Below, piece by piece: positions 7,489-16,100 of a DNA stretch of 64,000 nucleotides. The stretch covers positions 62,001-126,000 of the forward strand of contig NZ_JACHGN010000012.1 in assembly GCF_014202315.1 (NCBI RefSeq), given 5' to 3'. This DNA is from Thermocatellispora tengchongensis (GTDB lineage Bacteria > Actinomycetota > Actinomycetes > Streptosporangiales > Streptosporangiaceae). Numbering within the stretch: position 1 is the stretch's first letter; each line of letters begins with the position of its first letter. Below the pieces are notes generated by a model. It was not told the DNA's origin. It did not search any database and saw only the letters and a list, made by a program, of their open reading frames with translations. Made by a program: the position numbers and the translations under genes.

Positions 7489-8628
7489 TCAGCGGACGAT
7501 CTGCGGGGCGGGCGCGCGCAGCCTCGCGGCCATCGCCGCGCCGCCCAGGAGCCGCGCCGGCACGACGGCCACCTCGCCCCCGGCCGCGGTGACGGCGGCG
7601 ACGGCCTCGTCCAGGATGTCGGGCACCGGCCGGGTCTTCTCACCGCAGCGGGAGCAGGCGATGCGCCCGCCGGCCTCCAGCGCGCCGCAGCCGCGGCACT
7701 GGGTGCCCGGCGCGCGGTCGGTGTCGCTGACCAGCAGCAGCGCCGCCGCCTTGGCGCCGGCCGCCGCCACGCAGGCGTCCAGGCCGGTCAGCGCGCGGTC
7801 TCCGGCGGCGGCCTCGCCGAGCACGTCGGCGGTCAGCCGTTCCAGGCGCTCGGTCACCCAGCGGGCCAGCACGCGCCGGGCGGGTTCCACCACTCCGGCG
7901 GGCGTGAGGGTGCCGGGCTCGGCGGTGAAGGTGCCCGCCAGCCGCCCGCGCAGGGCGCGGGGCAGCGCCTCGGCCACGCCCGGGATGTCGTGCCCGTGCC
8001 CTCCGATGACCAGCGCGCCCACGGTGTCGCCCATCACGTGCTCCAGCTCCGCCGCGACGTGCTGGTAGTGGCGGGCGCGCAGCCCCTCGGCGCGGGCGCG
8101 GGCGCGCCGCTCGGCCAGGCCGTACCAGCCGCCGTAGTTGCGCTTGCGCAGCGCCTCGTCCACGACCGCGGCGACCTCGCGTACGCGGCCGTCCTCCAGC
8201 AGGCAGATCCGGGCGCGGGCGCTGTCCACGACGGCGACGCAGCAGGAGGGGTGCCGCTCCAGGATCGCCAGCAGCGGGCGCAGGGCCGGCCGGGTGCCGG
8301 CCACGGCCCAGTCCGGCGCGGGCTCGGGCAGCAGCACCCATTCGGCCAGGCCGGTACGGCGCGCGGCGAACAGGGCGACGCCGCGGCCGAGGTGGCCGGC
8401 CGCCTGCTCGGCGAGATCGCGCACGTCTGCCACGGTCCCCGGATCGACCGGGTACTCCGCCGCGGTCCGCACCAGCTTCTCCAGCCGCCCCGGCAGCCCG
8501 AGCGCCGCGGCGGGCTCGGCGGGGACGGTGGCGTACACGGAGACGATCTCGGCGGCCGGGGCGTTCTCCGTCAGCAGCCGCCGGACCTGCTCATCATGGC
8601 TCGTTCGTCCGATCAGGATCGCTGACAT
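7489..8628 (-). CDS. Bacterial eRF1-like protein (Rv2629-like)
   Basis: A 379-residue protein resembling the actinobacterial eRF1-like (baeRF) group, to which M. tuberculosis Rv2629 belongs. The N-terminal half ends at a KRNYGGWYGL segment in the place where true release factors carry the GGQ loop. It continues with a Pelota/eRF1 domain-2/3-like part (MGDTVGALVIGG, a helix-rich stretch, ALLLVSDTD). A zinc-ribbon-like CRGC-N10-CSRC motif lies near residue 335. The likely site of action is the ribosome, in rescue or hibernation, but no catalytic GGQ is seen, so peptide release is doubtful. It is the last gene of a Usp, CBS-BON, eRF1-like set read leftward from 10231, with short gaps. Rv2629 is a DosR target in mycobacteria, matching the box at 10292. 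Confidence 0.75.
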   Translation of the reverse strand: MSAILIGRTSHDEQVRRLLTENAPAAEIVSVYATVPAEPAAALGLPGRLEKLVRTAAEYPVDPGTVADVRDLAEQAAGHLGRGVALFAARRTGLAEWVLLPEPAPDWAVAGTRPALRPLLAILERHPSCCVAVVDSARARICLLEDGRVREVAAVVDEALRKRNYGGWYGLAERRARARAEGLRARHYQHVAAELEHVMGDTVGALVIGGHGHDIPGVAEALPRALRGRLAGTFTAEPGTLTPAGVVEPARRVLARWVTERLERLTADVLGEAAAGDRALTGLDACVAAAGAKAAALLLVSDTDRAPGTQCRGCGALEAGGRIACSRCGEKTRPVPDILDEAVAAVTAAGGEVAVVPARLLGGAAMAARLRAPAPQIVR

Positions 8629-8673
8629 GCCTACTCTCGATCTCCTCCCGATGGTGATGGCCCGCTGTGCGGG

Positions 8674-9345
8674 TCAGGGTCTGCGGCCGGGGGCGGTGAC
8701 GATGTCGTCGCGGTCGGGCGTGAGGCCGGCCACGACGTCGATGACGCCCTCGACGGCCTGAACGGCGCGGACGAGCTGGATGGCCTGGGACGAGCGGGCG
8801 ACGCGGCCGGCGATGGCCGCCACGCCGCCGTCGAGGCCGATGGAGAAGGACGCGGGATCCAGCCCGATGTCCGCGATCACGGCTCTGATCTCGGCCTCCA
8901 GCTCGGCGGCCGGGCGGGTGAACACGCGCAGCGCGTCCACCTGGTGCAGGGTTCCGGCGATGCGGCCGCTGCCCGGATCGACCACCGGAAGCTGCTTGAC
9001 GCGGTGCCGGTGCATCAGGCGGGCGGCCTCGCGCACCGGCGTGTCCGGGGTCACGGTGAGCGCGGGGGTGGTCATCAGCTCGGCCGCGGTCATGGCGGCG
9101 GCCTTGCGGTGCTCCTCGCGCGCCCGGTCGTCCTCGTACATGGACGTGCTGTGCCGGGCGGTGTCGGTCTCCTTCAGCAGCAGGTCGTCGGCGCTGACCA
9201 CGCCGATCGGCCGGCGGCCGGCGTCGATCACGGTGACCGCGCCCACGGCGTACCGCTTCATCGCGGCCACGATGTCGGCGAACCCGGCGTCGGGGGTCAC
9301 GGCGATGGCGACCCTGCCCATGACGTCCTTGACCTGCAGTGTCAT
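8674..9345 (-). CDS. CBS-pair protein with C-terminal BON domain
   Basis: A 223-residue protein. Two CBS motifs (about residues 7-60 and 88-145) are separated by a charged linker. The first opens with VKDVMGRVAI and contains PIGVVSADDLL; the second has AAELMTTPALTV and VKQLPVVD. Residues 155-215 look like a BON domain with the typical VAAIAGRVARS strand and VEGVIDVVAGL ending. CBS pairs bind adenine nucleotides; BON domains are linked to membranes or other ligands. It resembles mycobacterial hypoxic response protein (Hrp1) in its CBS part and in its gene company. GGGAGGAAGCG precedes the ATG. It lies 34 bp after the Usp gene and 45 bp before the eRF1-like gene in the same operon. Confidence 0.85.
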   Translation of the reverse strand: MTLQVKDVMGRVAIAVTPDAGFADIVAAMKRYAVGAVTVIDAGRRPIGVVSADDLLLKETDTARHSTSMYEDDRAREEHRKAAAMTAAELMTTPALTVTPDTPVREAARLMHRHRVKQLPVVDPGSGRIAGTLHQVDALRVFTRPAAELEAEIRAVIADIGLDPASFSIGLDGGVAAIAGRVARSSQAIQLVRAVQAVEGVIDVVAGLTPDRDDIVTAPGRRP

Positions 9346-9379
9346 CGCTTCCTCCCGGAGGATCGGCGAGGTGCGGCGG

Positions 9380-10231
9380 CTAGGCCCGCACCACGGCCAC
9401 CGCGCCGTGCGCGTGGTGCAGTACGCCCCGGCTGACCGACCCGAGCAGGACCGAGCCCAGGCCGCCCCGCCCGTGGGAGCCGACGACGACCAGGTCGGCC
9501 CGCTCCGACGCCTGGGTCAGCGCGTCCACCGGGTGCGCGCACCGGACGTCCTCCACGACGTCCACCTGCGGGTACCTGTCGCGGTAGGCGGCGATCCTGT
9601 CGGCGGCGACCTTGTGGTGGGCGGCGCGGATCTCGTCCAGGTCGTAGCCGGCCTCGGGGGCGTAGGCGTGCACGGGGAGCTGCCAGGCGTAGATCGCGCG
9701 CAGCCCGGCCCCGCGCAGCGCGGCCTGCTCGAAGGCGTACGCCAGGGCGGGCTCGCACTCCTCGGAGTCGTCGATGCCCGCGACGACCTCGCCGAACACC
9801 CGCTCCCGGCCCGGGCGGACCACCACGACGGGCCGGTGCACGTGGCCGGCCACGTGCACGCTCACCGAGCCGAGCAGGGCGCCGGAGAACCCGCCGAGCC
9901 CTCTGCTGCCGACCACGATCTCCACGGCCCCGCCGGCCCGCTCGCGCAGCGCCGGCGCCGGCGGCGCCTCGACGATCTCGCCGGTCACCTCCACGTCCGG
10001 CTGGCGGGAGTGCACCACGGCCAGCGCGTCGGCCAGGATGCGCTGCGCGGCGCGGGTCAGCGCGTCGATGCTGCCCTCGGAGGGGAACTTGGCGATCTGG
10101 TACGGCCAGCGCTCCACGGCGTGCAGCACCAGCAACGGCGCGTGCATGCGCAACGCGTCGTCGGCGGCCCACTCCAGGGCCGCGCGCGAGGGAGCGGAAC
10201 CGTCCACTCCCACGACGATCTCACCGGGCAT
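9380..10231 (-). CDS. Tandem-domain universal stress protein
   Basis: A 283-residue protein with two UspA domains. Each starts with a VVGVDGS- or VAGIDDS-type strand (the second is more diverged) and ends with the ATP-binding G-x2-G-x9-G-S motif: GSRGLGGFSGALLGSVS and GSHGRGGLGSVLLGSVS. Both keep the full motif, so both probably bind ATP. The ATG at 10231 is preferred over the in-frame GTG three bases upstream because AGGAGG sits 5 bases before it. It is the first gene of a leftward operon with CBS-BON and eRF1-like genes; box 6 lies 61 bp upstream. Tandem Usp proteins (Rv2623, Rv1996, Rv2005c) are DosR targets in M. tuberculosis. Confidence 0.92.
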   Translation of the reverse strand: MPGEIVVGVDGSAPSRAALEWAADDALRMHAPLLVLHAVERWPYQIAKFPSEGSIDALTRAAQRILADALAVVHSRQPDVEVTGEIVEAPPAPALRERAGGAVEIVVGSRGLGGFSGALLGSVSVHVAGHVHRPVVVVRPGRERVFGEVVAGIDDSEECEPALAYAFEQAALRGAGLRAIYAWQLPVHAYAPEAGYDLDEIRAAHHKVAADRIAAYRDRYPQVDVVEDVRCAHPVDALTQASERADLVVVGSHGRGGLGSVLLGSVSRGVLHHAHGAVAVVRA

Positions 10232-10291
10232 CACGTCCTCCTCGCTCTCTTCCCCCGCAACAGTCCACCTCCCGGGCGGGGGGCGGCTCCA

Positions 10292-10305
10292 GGGCCGGAG
10301 GTCCC
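10292..10305. promoter_or_regulatory. DosR/DevR-type box 6
   Basis: The minus strand reads GGGACCTCCGGCCC, 61 bp before the ATG of the Usp gene at 10231. It would drive the Usp, CBS-BON, eRF1-like operon. Confidence 0.6.
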
Positions 10306-10331
10306 ATGGGGCGCGGGTCCAACGGCGGGGT

Positions 10332-11192
10332 TCACCCGGGGCCGCGGACGACCGCGACCGGGCGCCGGGCGTGCCGCAGCACGCCGTGGCTCACCGAGCC
10401 CAGCACGGCGCAGCCGAGGGTCCCGAGCCCGCGCGAGCCCACCACGACCAGGTCGGCCATGGCGCCGGCGTCCCTGAGGGCCGCGACGGGGTGGGCGCAG
10501 ACCGCCGTCTCCTCCATCTGCACCTCGGGGTACTTCTCCCGCCACGGCGCCAGCATCTGCCGCACGGTGGCGCAGTGGGCGCAGAAGACCTCCTCGACCA
10601 GCGAGGAGTACGGCACGGCGTACGGCGACAGGGCCGGCATGTGCCAGGCGTAGACCGCCTGCAGCCGGGCGCCCCGCCCTGCGGCCTGCCGGAAGGCGTA
10701 GTCGAGCGCGGCCTCCGACCACGCCGTCCCGTCGTACCCGACGACGATCCTGCCGTAGGGCGCGATCGACACCTGCGGCACGACGACGACCGGCACGCTG
10801 ACGTGCCCGGCGACGCCCAGCGACACCGAGCCGGCGACCAGCCCGGCGAACCCGCCGAGGCCCCGGTTGCCCAGCACGATCTGCGCGGAGCGCTCGGCCT
10901 CCGCGCGCAGCTCGTCCACCGGGCGGCCGGTGACGACGGAGGTGCTCACCTCCAGGCCCGGGGCGGTCTCGCGGGCGACGCCGGCGGCCTCCTCGACCAC
11001 TTGGCGGCCGTGCTCGGTGACCGTCCTGTGGAACCCGGGAGGCGGCCGGAGCGGCAGGTCCACCAGCCGCGACTCGCTCACGTGCACGATCTTGAGCGGC
11101 ACGCCGCGCCGCGCGGCGTCGCCGGCCGCCCAGCGCACCGCCGACAGCGCCGAGCGCGAGCCGTCGGTGGCCGCCACGATGTGTTCGGACAT
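10332..11192 (-). CDS. Tandem-domain universal stress protein
   Basis: A 286-residue protein with two UspA domains. The first opens with HIVAATDGSRSAL and has GNRGLGGFAGLVAGSVS; the second has VVGYDGTAWSEAA and ends with GSRGLGTLGCAVLGSVS. The first glycine motif has GNRG in place of the common GSRG, still compatible with ATP binding. GAGGAGGATGAG precedes the ATG at 11192. It is divergent from the CBS-BON gene at 11347; box 7 between them lies 77 bp from this start. It is a paralogue of the Usp genes at 9380 and 12113. Confidence 0.92.
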   Translation of the reverse strand: MSEHIVAATDGSRSALSAVRWAAGDAARRGVPLKIVHVSESRLVDLPLRPPPGFHRTVTEHGRQVVEEAAGVARETAPGLEVSTSVVTGRPVDELRAEAERSAQIVLGNRGLGGFAGLVAGSVSLGVAGHVSVPVVVVPQVSIAPYGRIVVGYDGTAWSEAALDYAFRQAAGRGARLQAVYAWHMPALSPYAVPYSSLVEEVFCAHCATVRQMLAPWREKYPEVQMEETAVCAHPVAALRDAGAMADLVVVGSRGLGTLGCAVLGSVSHGVLRHARRPVAVVRGPG

Positions 11193-11268
11193 CTCATCCT
11201 CCTCCCCTCACCTCCCATGCCATCGGATCGGCGGCGGACGTACGCAGTGGCGAAAGACCCGGTCATCC

Positions 11269-11282
11269 GGGACCTCCGCCCT
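11269..11282. promoter_or_regulatory. DosR/DevR-type box 7
   Basis: GGGACCTCCGCCCT lies between divergent Usp and CBS-BON genes, 77 bp and 65 bp from their starts. Confidence 0.5.
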
Positions 11283-11346
11283 CTCCAGGCCGCGCCGGGC
11301 GCGGGTTGTCATGGAGACGGCACAACCCCCGCGAGAGGAGGGCGCG

Positions 11347-12048
11347 ATGCGGGTCAAGGTGAGCGACGTCATGACCAAGGACGTCGTCTCGGTGCGCGAG
11401 GACACCCCGTTCAAGGACATCGCGGAGCTGCTGATCAAGCACGGGATCGGCGCGGTCCCGGTCGTGGACGCCGCCGGCCGCGTCGCCGGCGTGGTGTCGG
11501 AGGCCGACCTGCTGCGGAAGGAGGAGTTCCGGGAGCAGTACTACCGGGAGGGCTACCAGCCTCCGCTGCGGGCACGGCTGCGGCACCGGCTCACCCGGGA
11601 GGGCGCGCACCCGGAGGACAAGGCGCGCGGCGACACCGCCGCAGAGATCATGACCACGCCGCCGGTGACCGTCCGCGCCTCGGACTCGATCGTGTCGGCG
11701 ATGCGGCGCATGGACGAGCACGGCGTCAAGCGGCTGCCGGTCGTGGCCGACGACGGGACGCTGCGGGGCATGCTGAGCCGCCGCGACCTGCTGAAGGTGT
11801 TCGTGCGGCCCGACGCCGAGATCGCCGCGGAGGTCCGCGAGGACATCCTGGACCACGCGCTGTGGGTGGACACCTCCGGCGTCCGGATCGAGGTGGACCA
11901 CGGCGTGGTCACCCTCTCCGGGACGATGCGCAAGCGCGGCGACGCCGAGCTGACCGTGCGGATGGCGGCCAGGATCAACGGCGTCGTGGACGTGATCGAC
12001 CGGATCACCTGGCAGGAGGACGACACCCCGGTGTGGAAGGGGCGCTGA
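11347..12048 (+). CDS. CBS-pair protein with C-terminal BON domain
   Basis: A 233-residue protein built like the one at 8674. CBS 1 runs from VSDVMTKDVVSV to GVVSEADLL, CBS 2 from AAEIMTTPPVTV to GMLSRRDLLKVF, and a BON domain fills residues 165-220 (RIEVDHGVVTLSGTM, then VVDVIDRI). The linker between the CBS motifs carries a basic-aromatic stretch (EQYYREGYQPPL). The ATG at 11347 has GAGGAGG 5 bases upstream; a longer start at 11311 is possible but adds no homology. Box 7 lies 65 bp upstream. No membrane segment is seen, so it should be a cytosolic adenylate sensor. Confidence 0.88.
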   Translation: MRVKVSDVMTKDVVSVREDTPFKDIAELLIKHGIGAVPVVDAAGRVAGVVSEADLLRKEEFREQYYREGYQPPLRARLRHRLTREGAHPEDKARGDTAAEIMTTPPVTVRASDSIVSAMRRMDEHGVKRLPVVADDGTLRGMLSRRDLLKVFVRPDAEIAAEVREDILDHALWVDTSGVRIEVDHGVVTLSGTMRKRGDAELTVRMAARINGVVDVIDRITWQEDDTPVWKGR

Positions 12049-12112
12049 CACGGCGCTGACACAAGGGCCGGGTGGGGCCGGCCTCAGGCGGCAGGGCCGG
12101 GTGGAGCCGGCC

Positions 12113-12961
12113 TCAGGCGGCGCAGGGCACCACCGCGACGGGGCACATCGCGTGCTGGAGCACGTGGCCGGTGACGGCGCCGAGCCGTCCCGGCTCCGCT
12201 CCCCGGCCCAGCACCAGCAGGCTGGCCTCCCGGGACGCCGCGAGCAGCGCCTCGCCGGGCGGGCCCGCCACGAAGCGCGACTGCATGTGGACCGAGGGGT
12301 AGCGCTCGCGCCACGGGAGCAGGTGCGTGGTGAAGTCGCGCTCGGCCGAGCGCAGCGCACCGCCCGCCTCGGCGGCGAACGGCCGTGAGGGGGCGGGCCG
12401 CAGCTCGCCCGCGTGCACGGTGAGCAGGTCCAGCGCCCTCACCTCGGCCTCGCCCAGCGCGAAGGCGAGCACCTCGTCCGGCGTGTCGTCGGTCATGCCC
12501 GCCACCACCGGGCCCGGCGCGGGCGGCAGCGGCACCGGGCCGGGGCCGCGTACCACGATGACCGGGCAGGCCGCGCCGGCGGCCACCCGGCCGGCCACCG
12601 AGCCGACGGTCTCGCGGGCGACGGCGTCCAGGCCCCGCGAGCCGACCACGACCAGCTCGGCGCCGGCCGACAGCTCGACCAGGCGGTCCTCCGCGCGGCC
12701 CTCGTACAGGTCGGCCCGTACGTCGGCGACGGCGCTGCACGAGCGGGCGCAGTCGGCGCCGTGCCACAGCACGTGCTCGGCGGCCTTGCCCAGATGGGCG
12801 CGGGCCTCCTCCTCCGCCGGGCCGTACGGCCACTGCCAGGCGTGGCAGACGGTCAGCGGCAGCTTGCGCCACTCGGCCTCGTCCATCGCCCAGTCCAGGG
12901 CCTGCATCGAGAAGTCGGACCCGTCGTAGCCGACGACGATCCGCGGGGTCTCCCGGCTCAT
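12113..12961 (-). CDS. Universal stress protein, second domain degenerate
   Basis: A 282-residue protein with two UspA domains. The first is intact (RIVVGYDGSDFS, and GSRGLDAVARETVGSVAG in the nucleotide loop). The second has lost the opening DGS motif (VVAGMTDDTPDE), and its glycine loop reads GRGAEPGRLGAVTGHV, so ATP binding in that half is doubtful. GGGAGGTGACGAGC precedes the ATG at 12961. It is divergent from narG; box 8 lies 70 bp upstream. A 14-base direct repeat (GGGCCGGGTGGAGC type) lies just past its 3' end. Confidence 0.88.
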   Translation of the reverse strand: MSRETPRIVVGYDGSDFSMQALDWAMDEAEWRKLPLTVCHAWQWPYGPAEEEARAHLGKAAEHVLWHGADCARSCSAVADVRADLYEGRAEDRLVELSAGAELVVVGSRGLDAVARETVGSVAGRVAAGAACPVIVVRGPGPVPLPPAPGPVVAGMTDDTPDEVLAFALGEAEVRALDLLTVHAGELRPAPSRPFAAEAGGALRSAERDFTTHLLPWRERYPSVHMQSRFVAGPPGEALLAASREASLLVLGRGAEPGRLGAVTGHVLQHAMCPVAVVPCAA

Positions 12962-13030
12962 GCTCGTCACCTCCCCTCCAGGATCGGCGGCGCCGCGGGG
13001 CGGGCCAACGGCCGTCCGGCCCGCTCCCCC

Positions 13031-13044
13031 GGGACCTTCGGCCC
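13031..13044. promoter_or_regulatory. DosR/DevR-type box 8
   Basis: GGGACCTTCGGCCC lies between divergent Usp (70 bp) and narG (66 bp). This is the copy that best matches the family average of the eight. Confidence 0.65.
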
Positions 13045-13109
13045 TGCCGGGCCTCCGGCGGCGCCCCCAGTCTTGATCCCATGTCCGCTGTTGACCTTGG
13101 AGAGTCCCC

Positions 13110-16100
13110 GTGACCGACATCGACGCGGTGCCCGGCATGGGCCCGCTGCTCGCCGCCCGGAAGTTCTTCACCAGGGCCGAGGTGTCGGCCGACGGCCGTA
13201 CTCTGCACCGGATCGACCCCGGCGCCTGGGACCGCTTCTACCGGGACCGGTGGGCGCACGACAAGGTCGTGCGCTCGACGCACGGGGTGAACTGCACCGG
13301 GTCGTGCTCCTGGCAGGTGTTCGTCAAGGACGGGCTGATCACCTGGGAGCACCAGGCCACCGACTACCCGTCCGTGGGGCCCGAGTCGCCGGAGTACGAG
13401 CCGCGCGGCTGCCCTCGCGGCGCGTCGTTCTCCTGGTACACCTACTCTCCGTCGCGGGTGCGCTACCCGTACGTGCGCGGCGTGCTGCTGGAGATGTGGC
13501 GCGAGGCCAGGGACAGGCTGGGCGACCCGGTGCTGGCATGGGCGGAGCTGACCGGCGACCCGGAGCGGGCGGGGGCGTACAAGCGGGCGCGCGGAAAGGG
13601 CGGCTTCGTCCGGTCGAGCTGGGAGGAGGTCCTGGAACTGCTGGCCGCCGCGCACGTGCACACGATCAAGCGGTACGGCCCCGACCGCGTGGTCGGCTTC
13701 TCCCCGATCCCGGCCATGTCGATGGCGTCGTTCGCGGCCGGGACCCGGTTCCTGTCGCTGATCGGCGGCACGCTGCTGTCGTTCTACGACTGGTACGCCG
13801 ACCTGCCGATCGCCTCGCCGCAGGTGTGGGGCGACCAGACGGACGTGCCCGAGGCCGCCGACTGGTGGAACTCCCGCTACCTGATCATGTGGGGCTCCAA
13901 CATCCCGGTGACCCGCACCCCCGACGCGCACTTCATGACCGAGGCCCGCTACCGGGGCACCAAGGTCGTCGCGGTCAGCCCCGACTACGCCGACAACGTC
14001 AAGTTCGCCGACGACTGGCTCGCGCCGCACCCGGGCACGGACGGGGCCGTAGCCATGGCGATGGGCCACGTGATCCTGACCGAGTTCTTCCGCGACCGCG
14101 AGGTGCCCTACTTCACCGACTACGTCCGCAAGTACACCGATCTGCCGTTCCTGGTGACGCTGGAGCCGCGCGGCGACGCGTACGTGCCGCGCCGCTTCCT
14201 GACCGCCGCGGAGCTGGGCCAGCGGAGCGAGAACGCCGCGTTCAAGACGGTCTTCCTGGACGAGGCGACCGGCGCGCCCGTCGTGCCGGACGGCTCGCTC
14301 GGCTTCCGCTGGGGCCGGGAGGGCGAGGGCCGGTGGAACCTCGGCCTGGGCGGCGCGCGCCCGGCGCTGACCCTGCTCGGCAGGTCCGGCCGCGCGGTCG
14401 CCGTGGACCTGCCGCGCTTCGACGAGGGCGCCACCGAGGGCGGCTCGGTGATGCGCCGCGGCGTACCGGTCACCGAGGTGGGCGGCAGGCTGGTGACGAC
14501 GGTGTTCGACCTGCTTTTGGCCCAGTACGGCGTGGCCCGCGGCCTGCCGGGCGAGTGGCCGGAGGGCTACGGCGACGCCGCGCGGCCGTACACGCCCGCC
14601 TGGGCGGAGGAGATCACCTCGGTCCCGGCGGCCACGATCGCCAGGATCGCCCGCGAGTTCGCCCGCAACGCCGAGGTCACCCGGGGCCGCTCCATGATCG
14701 CGATGGGCGCGGGGACCAACCACTGGTTCCACTCCGACCAGATCTACCGCTCGTTCCTGACGCTGGTGCTGCTGACCGGCTGCCAGGGCGTCAACGGCGG
14801 CGGCTGGGGCCACTACGTCGGCCAGGAGAAGGTCCGCCCGATCACCGGCTTCCAGCACCTGGCCTTCGCCTTCGACTGGCAGCGGCCCACCCGGCACATG
14901 GCCGGGACCGCGTTCTGGTACCTCGCCACCGACCAGTGGCGCTACGAGCGCGTGGGGGCCGGCGAGCTGGCCAGCCCGCTCGGCGAGGGCCTGTTCGCGG
15001 GCCGGTCGTTCGCCGACTGCAACGCGCAGGCCGCCCGGCTCGGCTGGCTGCCCTCGCACCCGGCGTTCGACCGCAACCCGCTCGTCCTCGCCGACGAGGC
15101 CGCCGCGAAGGGCGTGCCCGTGGCCGAGCACGTGGTGGCCGAGCTGACCTCGGGCCGGATGCGCTTCGCCGCCGAGGACCCCGGCGACCCGGCCAACCAC
15201 CCGCGCGTGCTCACCGTCTGGCGGGCCAACCTGCTCGGCTCCTCCGGCAAGGGCAACGAGTACTTCCTGCGCCACCTGCTCGGCGCCGACGCCGAGACCC
15301 GCAACGAGGAGACCCCCGAGGGCCTGCGCCCGGCCGAGGTGACCTGGCGCGAGCGGCCGGCCGAGGGCAAGCTCGACCTGCTGACCGCGATCGACTTCCG
15401 CATGACGTCCACGGCGCTGTTCTCCGACGTGGTCCTGCCGGCCGCCACCTGGTACGAGAAGCACGACCTGTCCAGCACCGACATGCACCCGTTCGTGCAC
15501 GCCTTCAACCCGGCCATCGCCCCGCCCTGGCAGACCCGCGCCGACTACGACATCTTCATGGAGCTGGCCGAGCGGTTCTCCGAGCTGGCCGCCCGCCACC
15601 TCGGCACCCGCACCGACGTCCTCGCCGTCCCGCTCACCCACGACACCCCCGACGAGCTGGCCCAGCCCGGCGGCAGGGTGCGCGACTGGAAGCGCGGCGA
15701 GTGCGAGGCGGTCCCCGGCGTGACCATGCCGAAGATCGTCACGATCGAGCGCGACTACGCCGCCGTCGCCGAGCGGATGCGCGGCATCGGCCCGCTCCTC
15801 TCCGACCTCGGGCTCACCACCAAGGGCGTCACCTACCGGGCCGAGCCCGAGCTGGAGCATCTGCGCGGCCGGAACGGCGTCACCCCCGAGGGCCGGATCT
15901 CGCTGGCCACGGCCGACCGCATGTGCGAGGCGATCCTCGCGCTGTCCGGCACCACCAACGGCCGCCTGGCCACGCAGGGCTTCGAGACCCTGGAGCGGCG
16001 CACCGGGACCGTGCTCGCCGACCTGGCCGCCGAGCACGAGGGCAGGCGGATCTCCTTCGCCGACACCCAGGCCAGGCCGCAGCCCGTCATCACCTCGCCG

